This document shows, piece by piece, positions 51,764 to 60,447 of a stretch of DNA of 64,000 nt. Made by a program: the position numbers and the translations under genes. Each line of letters begins with the position of its first letter. Positions within the stretch are counted from its first letter, which is position 1. The notes under the pieces were generated by a model. That model saw nothing but the letters and a program-made list of their open reading frames with translations. It did not search any database and had not been told where the DNA came from. This DNA is from Ketobacter sp. MCCC 1A13808. GTDB lineage: Bacteria; Pseudomonadota; Gammaproteobacteria; Pseudomonadales; Ketobacteraceae. Location: NCBI RefSeq assembly GCF_009746715.1, contig NZ_VRKW01000008.1, positions 1 to 64,000 on the forward strand, written 5' to 3'.

Positions 51764-51787
51764 TTACACTTCCCGGTTGAATTTTTA

Positions 51788-52552
51788 TTAGCGCGGCGGC
51801 ATACGAATAGCGCCATCCAGACGGATGACTTCGCCGTTCAGCATCGGGTTGGAAATAATGCTGTGCACCATCAAGGCATATTCTGAAGGCTGTCCCAAAC
51901 GGCTGGGGAAGGGTACCTGTTGGCCCAACGCATCCTGCACGTTTTGCGGCATACCCGCCATCATGGGTGTATAAAATATGCCGGGAGCGATAGCCATAAC
52001 CCGAATGCCGTGTTGTGCGAGATCTCGAGCAACCGGCAAGGTCAATCCTACTATACCGCCTTTAGATGCAGAATAGGCTGCTTGTCCCATCTGGCCTTCG
52101 AATGCTGCCACACTGGCAGTATTCACTATCACTCCGCGTTCCTCACCGATGGGCTCCGCTGTCGATAACCGTGCAGCAAAGTGCGTTATCACCGTGAAGG
52201 TGCCGATCAAATTAATTTCGATGGTTTTTCGAAATTGACCTAGGGGATGAGGCTTGCTTTCCCTGCCTACGGTCTTGGCACCGGTTGCGATGCCAGCGCA
52301 ATTCACCAGTATCCGCGCGACTCCGTTCTGCGATTCTGCAGTGGCAATGGCAGACTGCACATTGTCTTCGTCGGTTACATCGACTTTTAAAAAGGTTCCG
52401 CCAATTTTCTCAGCATGGGCCTGACCCGCTTCTTCGTTCATATCAAACAGTGTTACTTTCACACCGGCTTCTGCCAGCATTTCAGCAGTTGCCGCGCCGA
52501 GTCCGGATGCACCACCGGTGACGATGGCCGCTAATCCTGTTATGTCCTTCAT
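51788..52552 (-). CDS. SDR of the 3-hydroxyacyl-CoA dehydrogenase type II (HSD10) group
   Basis: A 254-residue SDR. TGGASGLGAATAEML binds NAD, NCAGIATG follows, and Ser, Tyr and Lys of the active site are in NTASVAAFEGQMGQ and AYSASKGG. VIRLDGAIRMPPR closes the protein as in type II 3-hydroxyacyl-CoA dehydrogenases, which oxidise straight, branched or steroid-derived hydroxyacyl-CoA. The ATG at 52552 has GAGG seven bases upstream. It lies between thiolase and nitronate-monooxygenase-like genes. Confidence 0.85.
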   Translation of the reverse strand: MKDITGLAAIVTGGASGLGAATAEMLAEAGVKVTLFDMNEEAGQAHAEKIGGTFLKVDVTDEDNVQSAIATAESQNGVARILVNCAGIATGAKTVGRESKPHPLGQFRKTIEINLIGTFTVITHFAARLSTAEPIGEERGVIVNTASVAAFEGQMGQAAYSASKGGIVGLTLPVARDLAQHGIRVMAIAPGIFYTPMMAGMPQNVQDALGQQVPFPSRLGQPSEYALMVHSIISNPMLNGEVIRLDGAIRMPPR

Positions 52553-52565
52553 TCCTAAGCCTCGT

Positions 52566-53756
52566 TCAATCGTTAATAAGTTCAACTGCCATGGCTGTGG
52601 CTTCGCCACCACCAAGACAGATACCGGCCACACCGCGTTTCAGTCCACGGTTTTTTAAAGCGGCCAATAGCGTGGCAACAATCCGCGCTCCGGAAGCGCC
52701 GATAGGGTGCCCCAAGGCGCACGCCCCGCCATTTACATTGATTTTATCGTGGGGGATGTTTAACTCTTTCATTGCGATCATGGCCACGACAGCGAATGCT
52801 TCGTTCACTTCGAATAAATCCACATCGTCGACGGACCAACCTGCCTGGTCCATGACCTTCTTCATTGCAGGTACCGGCGCGCTGGGGAAATCACCGGGTT
52901 CGTGGGCGTGGCATCCGGTTGCGACGATTTTTGCGCACACGTTCATGCCCAGCCGTTTAGCAACGCTGGCGCGAGTAAGCACCAGTGCCGCGGCACCATC
53001 CGAAATGGAAGATGAGTTGGCCGCAGTTACAGTGCCGTCTTTTGCGAACGCCGGTTTCAGCGACGGAATCTTCTCGGGTTTAGCTTTACCGGGCTGCTCG
53101 TCTTCAGCGATCAGTTGTGTTCCAGCCCGGGTGGTCACCTCAACCGGAACGATCTCATCTTTAAACAATCCCTCGGCGATGGCACGCTGAGCCCGGGCCA
53201 GGCCTTCAGTTGCGTAGGCATCCTGATCTGATCGGGTGAAGCCGAACTTACCTGCGTTATTCTCGGCGAATACACCCATCAACGTGCCTTCCTCATAGGC
53301 ATCTTCGAGGCCGTCGAGAAACATGGAATCTTTCACTGTATCGTGACCGACCCGGCTTCCGGCGCGGTGTTTATGCATCAAGTAGGGTGCATTGGACATG
53401 GATTCCATGCCACCGGCGACGATAACGTCAGCGGTGCCTGCCAACAGTGTTTCTGTTGCCATTATGGCTGCCTGCATACCCGAGCCGCACATCTTGTTTA
53501 CCGTGGTGGCCTGGACCGAACGTGGGAGATCAGCACGCAAAGCGGCCTGACGGGCCGGAGCCTGACCCAGACCCGCGGGCAGAACACACCCCATATAAAT
53601 ACGATCGACAACATCGCCGCTTATGCCCGCGCGCTCGACGGCGGCCCTAACAGCAGTTGCACCCAAATCGGTGGATTTTACCGAGGCAAAACTGCCCAGC
53701 AATCCGCCCATCGGTGTACGAGCGTAAGACGCTATTACCACAGGATCTGATGACAT
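52566..53756 (-). CDS. Acetyl-CoA C-acyltransferase (thiolase)
   Basis: A 396-residue thiolase. Cys90 in VNKMCGSGMQA is the acyl-accepting nucleophile, His in GHPIGASGARI and Cys in ICLGGGEA complete the site. It releases acetyl-CoA from 3-ketoacyl-CoA in beta-oxidation, or runs in reverse. It is followed by the HSD10-like SDR after 13 bases and preceded by the acyl-CoA dehydrogenase gene in the same operon. Confidence 0.9.
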   Translation of the reverse strand: MSSDPVVIASYARTPMGGLLGSFASVKSTDLGATAVRAAVERAGISGDVVDRIYMGCVLPAGLGQAPARQAALRADLPRSVQATTVNKMCGSGMQAAIMATETLLAGTADVIVAGGMESMSNAPYLMHKHRAGSRVGHDTVKDSMFLDGLEDAYEEGTLMGVFAENNAGKFGFTRSDQDAYATEGLARAQRAIAEGLFKDEIVPVEVTTRAGTQLIAEDEQPGKAKPEKIPSLKPAFAKDGTVTAANSSSISDGAAALVLTRASVAKRLGMNVCAKIVATGCHAHEPGDFPSAPVPAMKKVMDQAGWSVDDVDLFEVNEAFAVVAMIAMKELNIPHDKINVNGGACALGHPIGASGARIVATLLAALKNRGLKRGVAGICLGGGEATAMAVELIND

Positions 53757-53827
53757 ATATTGGACTCCTAGCTAACTCTTATTATTGAGTGAATTCGTGT
53801 AACAATTTGGTGTGTGCGTTTCCGGCT

Positions 53828-54955
53828 TCAGAGGGAGCGGGCGATCACCATACGTTGAATATCCGAAGTACCTTCATAGATTTGGCAAACTCGCACATCG
53901 CGATAGATTTTTGCCAAGCCAAACTCTTCCAGATAACCGTAGCCACCCAGGGTCTGGATCGCAGTTGAACAAACCGCTTCAGCCGTTTCCGATGCCACCA
54001 ATTTTGCCATCGAGGCCTCTTTCAAACAGGGGGTACCGGTATCCTTGATGCTGGCCGCATGCAAAACCAATTGGCGTGCTGCTTCCAGTCGAGCAGCCAT
54101 ATCCGCCAAGCGGAAGCCAACGGCCTGATGTTCAATAATGGCTTTCCCCATAGACTGGCGGTCTTTGGCGTAAGCGACCGCAATTTCCAATGCGGCTTGA
54201 GCCATTCCGATTGATTGCGCCGCGATTCCGATACGCCCGAATTCCAGATTGGAGAGCGCCATACTGTAGCCTTGGCCTTCCTCGCCTAAACGCAGCTCGG
54301 GCTCCAACACCAGGTTCTCAAATCGCAATGCACAGGTGTCAGACGCACCCTGACCCAATTTGTGTTCCACTTTATCGACGATATAACCTTCTTTGTCGGT
54401 GGGAACCAGGAATCCGGTAATCCCTTTTTTGCCTGCCGAGGGATCGGTGACAGCAAAAACAATAGTTAAACCGGCAATCTTTCCGGAAGTAATAAATTGC
54501 TTACTGCCATTCAGAATATAGTCGTCGCCACGTTTTGTGGCCTTGGTACGGATTGCCGATGCATCGGACCCGGCATCGGTTTCCGTGAGGGCAAAAGCAC
54601 CGACCATGCGCCCGCTAATCAGATCGGGCAAAAAACGCGATCGTTGTTCATCGTTCCCGTTCCGGAGCAGGGCGGACACAATCAAGCTGTTCTGTATAGA
54701 AAGAATGGTAGAAAGCGCACCGTCAGCCGCCCCGATTTCCATCAGCGCGAGAGCGTAGGAGACATAATCTGCGCCGGCACCGCCGAACTCTTCCGGTGCG
54801 GTCATTCCCATCAAACCTAATCCGGCAAGCTCCTCGAACAACTCGGGCGGATAGCCGCCATTGGCTTCGAAATTAACCGATTGGGGGCGAAGTTGATTTT
54901 GTGCAAAGTTGCGTACCGCATCCGCGATCGCCTGTTGAGTTTCTGTCAGGACCAT
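53828..54955 (-). CDS. Acyl-CoA dehydrogenase (short/medium-chain type)
   Basis: A 375-residue acyl-CoA dehydrogenase. FALTETDAGSDASAIRTKA is the first signature, QTLGGYGYLEEFGLAKIYRD the second, and Glu361 in YEGTSDIQR is the catalytic base, in the short- and medium-chain position. It is the first gene of the leftward operon and faces a divergent TetR gene across a palindrome-rich gap. Confidence 0.88.
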   Translation of the reverse strand: MVLTETQQAIADAVRNFAQNQLRPQSVNFEANGGYPPELFEELAGLGLMGMTAPEEFGGAGADYVSYALALMEIGAADGALSTILSIQNSLIVSALLRNGNDEQRSRFLPDLISGRMVGAFALTETDAGSDASAIRTKATKRGDDYILNGSKQFITSGKIAGLTIVFAVTDPSAGKKGITGFLVPTDKEGYIVDKVEHKLGQGASDTCALRFENLVLEPELRLGEEGQGYSMALSNLEFGRIGIAAQSIGMAQAALEIAVAYAKDRQSMGKAIIEHQAVGFRLADMAARLEAARQLVLHAASIKDTGTPCLKEASMAKLVASETAEAVCSTAIQTLGGYGYLEEFGLAKIYRDVRVCQIYEGTSDIQRMVIARSL

Positions 54956-55023
54956 AAGGGCTTATTCTCAATTTATGAATCTAAGTTCTTTCGGGCGTAA
55001 AATCTGCATGTAGAGGACAAATG

Positions 55024-55035
55024 CCAACATGTTGG
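55024..55035. promoter_or_regulatory. 12-bp palindrome CCAACATGTTGG, operator candidate
   Basis: A perfect 12-bp palindrome about 70 bp upstream of the acyl-CoA dehydrogenase start. Its core CAACATGTTG nearly recurs at 55068-55080 as ACAACATTGTTGT, so the two may bind the same dimeric regulator. Confidence 0.5.
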
Positions 55036-55066
55036 TACAAATATTAATATTACTGCTATCATACAG

Positions 55067-55081
55067 AACAACATTGTTGTT
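55067..55081. promoter_or_regulatory. Inverted repeat AACAAC-ATT-GTTGTT, operator candidate
   Basis: Perfect 6-bp arms with a 3-bp centre, about 32 bp from the first palindrome and similar to it in sequence (one base longer in the middle). Confidence 0.45.
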
Positions 55082-55210
55082 TATTATGCCCGCGAATAGG
55101 TCTACAGTCTATTTGTCTTTGCACCTATCCTCGGATGCCGGGCGAGCATAGGCAAGTTCATTGTCTTTTAAATCAACTGGATAACAGCCGCGATCGACAG
55201 CATGTTACAC

Positions 55211-55235
55211 TTGTAGACAAATTTTATTTCTACAA
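55211..55235. promoter_or_regulatory. Inverted repeat TTGTAGA/TCTACAA near the TetR start
   Basis: Perfect 7-bp arms with an 11-bp spacer, ending 25 bp before the TetR start codon. Its sequence differs from the two upstream palindromes, so it may be an autoregulatory site or part of another control. Confidence 0.45.
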
Positions 55236-55259
55236 CTTTCTTGAAATGAGACCCCCAAA

Positions 55260-55967
55260 ATGTCCGAAGCAAAGCCCCGTGAACGCCGTAAAAGAGACCC
55301 GGAAGGAACTCGCACTGTTATCCTTGATGCAGCTCAGTCGATTTTGGCACAGGATGGTGCAGAAGCCCTGAGCGTGTCACGCGTTGCTAACCTGGCGGGC
55401 GTTAACCGGGGCACGGCCTACCAGCATTTTCTTGCTAAAGAGGATCTGATTCAGGCCACTATGGACCGAGTTAGTCACCAGCTGCTGGAAGCGGTATTCG
55501 AGGAATCCGACGAGGACGTCGGCAAAATTGATGACTCCCTGCAACCGGATCTGCAGCACCTTCCCGATGTTATTAAGCGTATGGCCGGATTTACCATGCG
55601 AATGGCGCTTTATACAGTGGATAACCCGGATATTAGCCGCATCTGGTTGTTTGATGTTTTATCTAAGAAAGATCCCCAGGAGGATGTATTCTATAAGCGT
55701 TTCCTGGAAGCGATCGAGAGGCTAGCGAACAGTGATGTTAGTGAACCTGACATCGACATAGAAGCCTTGGCGGTGTTAATGCTGTCAGGCTTTTTCTTAT
55801 GGCCGGTGTGGGTAGATTCCCACGCTAAAACCAAGAAAGGGCGCAAACAAATGGCGGAACGTTTCGGAAACGAAGTTCTGCGCCTTACGTTGCACGGGTT
55901 CCTGGCGATTCAGGCTCGTGGGGTTCCCGAACTTGCCAGCGTTAAGCCGACAAAAAACCTTGCGTAA
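55260..55967 (+). CDS. TetR/AcrR-family transcriptional regulator
   Basis: A 235-residue regulator with a clear TetR helix-turn-helix (SVSRVANLAGVNRGTAYQHF-type pattern, residues about 40-60) after a basic leader with RERRKRDPEGTR. The remaining helical domain would bind an acyl-CoA or related ligand. It diverges from the acyl-CoA dehydrogenase/thiolase operon and is followed by the thioesterase fusion gene after 56 bases, so it probably represses both. Confidence 0.87.
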   Translation: MSEAKPRERRKRDPEGTRTVILDAAQSILAQDGAEALSVSRVANLAGVNRGTAYQHFLAKEDLIQATMDRVSHQLLEAVFEESDEDVGKIDDSLQPDLQHLPDVIKRMAGFTMRMALYTVDNPDISRIWLFDVLSKKDPQEDVFYKRFLEAIERLANSDVSEPDIDIEALAVLMLSGFFLWPVWVDSHAKTKKGRKQMAERFGNEVLRLTLHGFLAIQARGVPELASVKPTKNLA

Positions 55968-56023
55968 AATCCCTATTATTGACCAGATAATTTGTTTTTA
56001 TTGTTCAGGACTTGGAGTTTTTT

Positions 56024-57334
56024 ATGAGCGACGAGCGTTCTGCATGGGATCGCTATCCCGGCTACCGGGTTGACCTGCTGCCGTGTCATTCCACCGGCCG
56101 AATTGAGTATCAGGGGAACATCATCGCGCACAGCGACAGCTGCCTACTGGTGAAGGAATCTGAGCACGATACCCGACTATATTTTCCGGAGGCTGATGTA
56201 AATTGGGATTATTTCGAGCCAAGCACCCATCAGACTTTCTGTCCTTTTAAGGGTGAAGCCAGTTACTGGTCACTCCAGTCAAAGGACGAAGCTGCCCAAA
56301 ATGTAGTTTGGACCTATCGGCAGCCACTCACTGAGGTGGAAGGTCTACGCGGTTATGTCTCTTTCGACACAGACAAGCTTAAAGTGGAATTAGTCCAGAA
56401 TTGGAGTGGAGATGCAGACCATGCCGTTGTCACATCCTTCCCTGTCTGGGGGGATGCTGCCGATTTGCTGCACCTGCTTGACGTGACGCCGGTCACCGAA
56501 CACCACTTTGTGAGTACGCCGTACCCGGACCCTCCGATCGGCACCTTTATTGAAGAATTGAAGGAACGGCGCCGGCGCAGTGTAATTGAAGGGGGGCATC
56601 AGCTTAGTCAGGCCATTGTTGCGGCTTCAAAGACCGTCCCCAGTCAGCGCGTTACCTCCGCATCAATGATATTCAGTAAAGCTGCCAGCTTCGATGAAAC
56701 GCTTGATGTGCAAGTTGAGGTATTGCGGGGTGGCCGCAACTTTTCCACGCTTGAAGTCAAGACCGTACAAAACGAACAACTTCGTTCGGTTGGCTTGGTG
56801 TTGATGGATTCTTCCCCTGCGGACCGGATCAGAAACGTCATCAGCATGCCGGAAGTTCCGGGGCCTGAGGAATCAAAGCCTATGGATATGAAGGTGACGG
56901 GTCGTGAGATCCGCATTGTGGATGGTGCATATACTAATGACCTGGATCATATAGGACCACCGGAGCTGTACGCCTGGATTCGATTCCGGGATGCGCCGCA
57001 ACACGCCTATCAACATACGGCGTTAATGACTCAAGCCACAACGCACTGGACTATCGCAGCGGCTTTACGTCCGCACCCCGGTCTCAGTCAGGCGCTGGCG
57101 CATGTCTCATTATCAACCGGTCCCTTAAAAACCGATATTTCATTTCATGATGATGTCGATGTCACACAGTGGATGTTGTATGTAAACGATGCCGTGTATT
57201 CCGGTCGCGGCCAAGCTCAGGGGCAGGGTAAAATATTTTCCTCCGACGGGCGCTTGCTGGCAACTTATGCCGTGCACACCATGATTCGGGATTTTAACCC
57301 GCAGGGCAATAAATCAGGACACAACGCAATGTAG
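56024..57334 (+). CDS. DUF427 domain fused to a double-hotdog (TesB-like) acyl-CoA thioesterase
   Basis: A 436-residue fusion. The N-terminal half (about 5-125) is a DUF427 domain: YRVDLLPCHSTGRIEYQG, CLLVKESEHDTRLYFPEADV, and FCPFKGEASYWSL are its hallmarks. The second half (about 170-430) has the two hotdog units of an acyl-CoA thioesterase II: TSASMIFSKAASFDETLDVQVEVLRGGRNF, and later AALRPHPGLS, HDDVDVTQWMLY and GQGKIFSSDGRLLATYAVH. The Asp of HDDVDVTQW corresponds to a TesB catalytic residue. GGAG lies six bases before the ATG at 56024. It follows the TetR gene. Confidence 0.8.
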   Translation: MSDERSAWDRYPGYRVDLLPCHSTGRIEYQGNIIAHSDSCLLVKESEHDTRLYFPEADVNWDYFEPSTHQTFCPFKGEASYWSLQSKDEAAQNVVWTYRQPLTEVEGLRGYVSFDTDKLKVELVQNWSGDADHAVVTSFPVWGDAADLLHLLDVTPVTEHHFVSTPYPDPPIGTFIEELKERRRRSVIEGGHQLSQAIVAASKTVPSQRVTSASMIFSKAASFDETLDVQVEVLRGGRNFSTLEVKTVQNEQLRSVGLVLMDSSPADRIRNVISMPEVPGPEESKPMDMKVTGREIRIVDGAYTNDLDHIGPPELYAWIRFRDAPQHAYQHTALMTQATTHWTIAAALRPHPGLSQALAHVSLSTGPLKTDISFHDDVDVTQWMLYVNDAVYSGRGQAQGQGKIFSSDGRLLATYAVHTMIRDFNPQGNKSGHNAM

Positions 57335-57368
57335 TTGAGCGGGCAAATTGCGAGCCATTGGCAAAACC

Positions 57369-57390
57369 GGAGCGATGACACTATCGCTCC
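57369..57390. terminator. Hairpin between convergent thioesterase and TonB receptor genes
   Basis: GGAGCGAT and ATCGCTCC form a perfect 8-bp stem with a 6-base loop in the 57-bp gap between two convergent genes. The U-run is lacking, so it is a weak or shared terminator. Confidence 0.5.
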
Positions 57391-57391
57391 T

Positions 57392-59539
57392 TCAAAATCG
57401 TATCTGAATATCACCGTACACTGACCTGGGTAGCCCAATAAAATATCGGTCTCCCCCAAAACTACTGTAATCAGCCCGTTCCGCATAATATTGATTCGTC
57501 AGATTGGTCAACCGCAACCCAAAGCTGACATCGTTATTGATTTGTTGGCGTAATCTCAGATGCAATAAGTTGTGACCATCGTAACTGTGAAGGTTTTCGA
57601 GGTCGGTGTAATAGTCGCCCATGGATACCCATTCCAACTCGACACGGGTGTCTTGGGTCGGCCGCCAACCCAATTGCATTGATCCCATGTGATGAGGAGC
57701 GGAAACGATATCATTGCCATCGGTTTTCAGTAACGCACTGGAGCCGGGTGCAGTCACGTCATCGGTATATTCGTGACGTGCAAAGGTACCGCTCACATTG
57801 ATGTCCCATTGTTCCGCTATTTTCCAAAACAACTGAAATTCCAGTCCGTAGTGCCGGGTTTCTCCGTTATCCAGGTTTAGGCGGTCTGAAGATTGAAAGA
57901 TTACGTTATCCTTCGTCATATAGAAACTGGCCAGATCATAGTTGAATCCGCCAGCACGGCCTTTTAATCCCAGCTCTGCGCTGTTGATCTCTTCCGCATC
58001 CAGATCCGCGATTAATTGGCCTGCCTGCAATCGGTATAGCTCTGTTGCTTGCGGGGCACGGAAGCCGTGACTGAAATGCGCACGAGGGATGAACGTATCA
58101 CTAAAGTGGTACACCAAGCCTGCATTGGTTGATAAATTATTAAATTGGTCGGTGCGATCTTCAGGGCGTGTGTAGCGACATCCGGTTGCTCCGCTTGACA
58201 CGTTGACACAAGTATTGCCGTCTGCGTCGGTATCACCGCTGATCATGCGATTGTCGTAATCGTATTCCAGATTTTCAAAACGGCCGCCAAATGTTGCACT
58301 GAGACGCTCAGTCCATTGGTAGTCCATGGTCATGAACGTAGCGATAACCCGAGCTTTCACATCGTAGTCGTATTGCTTACCGGCGGGTATAGACCAGGAG
58401 AAATCCTCATCCTGGGTCTGCGTTAGGAAGGCGTCAGTAAACTCCAGGTCGACACCCTGAGACAGGACCAGCCGGGAACTGATTGGTGTGCGATAGGTGG
58501 TCTGAATCCCGATACTATTCTGCCCATTATGCTCCACCGGTTGACCGGGTAAGAAATGCATCAGAAACGCCATATCGGAATACCGCGCGTACGGTGTGAT
58601 TATCAGTTCCGCCTCTTTCGCGAGCTCGCGTTCGAATCGGGTTTGCCAACGCAATGCCTGACTGTCCCTGTAGGCTTCTGGGTTGGGGTTCTGACGTCGA
58701 AGCGTTTTATCTTTATAGGCGTCTGTACCGACTACATAGCCAGCGGTTTCCTGATTCAGATTGTTGGCGCTGAACAGGGTGTAGCTGGACCATTGATCAC
58801 CGGCGTAATCCAGGCGGGCCGTTAACTTTTGCTGATCGTACCCGGAGTCTTGCTGGTATCCACCGTCAGTAGATCCATTTACATTAACCCGAAAACCATA
58901 GCGTCCGTATTGCTCACTCGCGCTTGCCTTTATACGCCCGAATTCATTGGGACCGGCTTCGGCTGTCAACAAGGCTTCGGATTCTGCTGCCGGAGCAGGA
59001 CTAATGACATTAATGACACCGTGCACCGCGTCTGAACTGTGCAGAGAAGTTCCGGGACCGCGCAGCACTTCAATTTGCTGCGCTTGCTCGGTATTCAGAT
59101 CAAACAACTCATTCACATTGCAAAATCCGGTGGGGCGCACCGGAACGCCGTCTTCAGCGATATTAAATGCACCGCAGCTACCTGCACCGGTCAGCACCGG
59201 CGAACGAATGGCGGTGAGGTGTTCCTGACCATTACCACGGGTAATCCAAACACCAGCCATACGACTCGTCAGTTCGCTAATATGCGCAGCAGAAACTTGC
59301 TCGATCGCCTGCGTCGTTATCACGCTGAAGCTGTTGCTTAATGTGGATACTGGCTGCTCAATACGATTGGCCGTGACGGTAACTGATTCAAGCTGAGACC
59401 TATCGGCGGGAGTCGATTCTGTTGCGTAGGATTGTGGGGAGGTGCCGGCAACCAAAGCCAACGGCAGTGCTGCCGAGATAATCCCTAAACCGCTAAAACC
59501 CGATTTTTGGTAGCGTAATACTGAAGGAAATATGTTCAT
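57392..59539 (-). CDS. TonB-dependent outer-membrane receptor
   Basis: A 715-residue TonB-dependent receptor. A signal peptide (ending about residue 41) is followed by the plug domain (ESVTVTANRIEQPVS as the TonB-box-like start, then QQIEVLRGPGTSLHSSDAVHGVINVIS) and a 22-strand barrel with aromatic strands ending in IQIRF. The receptor type resembles those for vitamin B12, siderophores or hydrophobic substrates; two Cys pairs occur in the plug (GSCGAFN and GFCNV). It is on the same strand as the acyl-CoA dehydrogenase genes upstream, about 80 bases beyond the hydratase gene, which fits uptake of the substrate they degrade. Confidence 0.85.
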   Translation of the reverse strand: MNIFPSVLRYQKSGFSGLGIISAALPLALVAGTSPQSYATESTPADRSQLESVTVTANRIEQPVSTLSNSFSVITTQAIEQVSAAHISELTSRMAGVWITRGNGQEHLTAIRSPVLTGAGSCGAFNIAEDGVPVRPTGFCNVNELFDLNTEQAQQIEVLRGPGTSLHSSDAVHGVINVISPAPAAESEALLTAEAGPNEFGRIKASASEQYGRYGFRVNVNGSTDGGYQQDSGYDQQKLTARLDYAGDQWSSYTLFSANNLNQETAGYVVGTDAYKDKTLRRQNPNPEAYRDSQALRWQTRFERELAKEAELIITPYARYSDMAFLMHFLPGQPVEHNGQNSIGIQTTYRTPISSRLVLSQGVDLEFTDAFLTQTQDEDFSWSIPAGKQYDYDVKARVIATFMTMDYQWTERLSATFGGRFENLEYDYDNRMISGDTDADGNTCVNVSSGATGCRYTRPEDRTDQFNNLSTNAGLVYHFSDTFIPRAHFSHGFRAPQATELYRLQAGQLIADLDAEEINSAELGLKGRAGGFNYDLASFYMTKDNVIFQSSDRLNLDNGETRHYGLEFQLFWKIAEQWDINVSGTFARHEYTDDVTAPGSSALLKTDGNDIVSAPHHMGSMQLGWRPTQDTRVELEWVSMGDYYTDLENLHSYDGHNLLHLRLRQQINNDVSFGLRLTNLTNQYYAERADYSSFGGDRYFIGLPRSVYGDIQIRF

Positions 59540-59619
59540 TATTTTTGTGAAGTATCGCTTATCGTTGTTGTGTTGAACTGCTTGGTGCGGCACTTCCTTG
59601 CGCAGAGAAATCCGATCTA

Positions 59620-60447
59620 TTACAAACCGGATTTCGGTTCAGGCTTCTGTCCAAATACGGGCTTCCGCTTCTCCTGCAATGCTCTTACACCCTCTCGGTG
59701 ATCAGCAGAATGCGCGCTGAGGCCTTCATAAGCCAATCCGGTATCCAATACATTATGCACGATTCGTTTTAATTCCTGATTGATCAACACTTTCGTCCAG
59801 CGAATGGCCTTGGTCGCTCCATTCAGCATACGGTCACAAAACGCAGAGACTTCTGCATCCAGGTTTTCAGCGGCCACGCAGTGATTGATCAGGCCGATTT
59901 CTTCCGCCTTGGCCGCAGTCAGCAAGTCCCCGGTCATAAGAAACTCTTTGGCGCGGCCAAAGCCGATGCGCTGTGGCCAGATCGCAGCCCCACCATCACC
60001 GGCAACCAACCCCAGCGCGACATGAGGGTCACCTATTTTGGCAGTATCGGCAGCAAAAATTACGTCGCACATCAATGCCAATGTAGCACCGAGGCCGACA
60101 GCGTGGCCATTCATACGGCATATTAGCGGCTTTTCCATATCCAGCATGGAAAAAACAATTTGCTTTGCCAAGCGGGCTTCGTATTCGAAATTTTCCGGGT
60201 TGGCTGCGTTACCTTCGATGTGTTCCAGGTCGCCGCCGGCTGAAAACGCTCGGCCTGCGCCGGTCAACACCACGACATCAGAATCCATATCCTGGGCAGC
60301 GTAGGTAAAGACATCAGCGAGTTCCTGCAACATTTCCAGATTAACCGCGTTCATCAATTCCGCGCGATTCATGGTTATTGTCAGTAGCCGTCCGTCACGG
60401 ATGAGGCTCAGTTTATTGTATTGACGCACAGGTGCTTGGTCAGACAT
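59620..60447 (-). CDS. Enoyl-CoA hydratase/isomerase family protein
   Basis: A 275-residue crotonase. LLTITMNRAELMNAVNLEML starts the fold, AFSAGGDLEHIEG is the oxyanion region, NGHAVGLGATLALMCDVIFAA follows, and IGDPHVALGLVAGDGG replaces the usual PE motif, as in a subgroup often linked to steroid or branched-acid operons (general impression). The ATG at 60447 has AAGGA about eight bases upstream and overlaps the preceding gene by eight bases. Confidence 0.83.
   Translation of the reverse strand: MSDQAPVRQYNKLSLIRDGRLLTITMNRAELMNAVNLEMLQELADVFTYAAQDMDSDVVVLTGAGRAFSAGGDLEHIEGNAANPENFEYEARLAKQIVFSMLDMEKPLICRMNGHAVGLGATLALMCDVIFAADTAKIGDPHVALGLVAGDGGAAIWPQRIGFGRAKEFLMTGDLLTAAKAEEIGLINHCVAAENLDAEVSAFCDRMLNGATKAIRWTKVLINQELKRIVHNVLDTGLAYEGLSAHSADHREGVRALQEKRKPVFGQKPEPKSGL

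Larger units (their letters stand above)
54956..55259. other. 304-bp divergent control region of the second beta-oxidation block
   Basis: Lies between the acyl-CoA dehydrogenase operon and the TetR gene. It holds three inverted repeats (listed separately) and the symmetric AT block ATATTAATAT (55041-55050). No coding frame or RNA gene is recognised. Confidence 0.5.
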
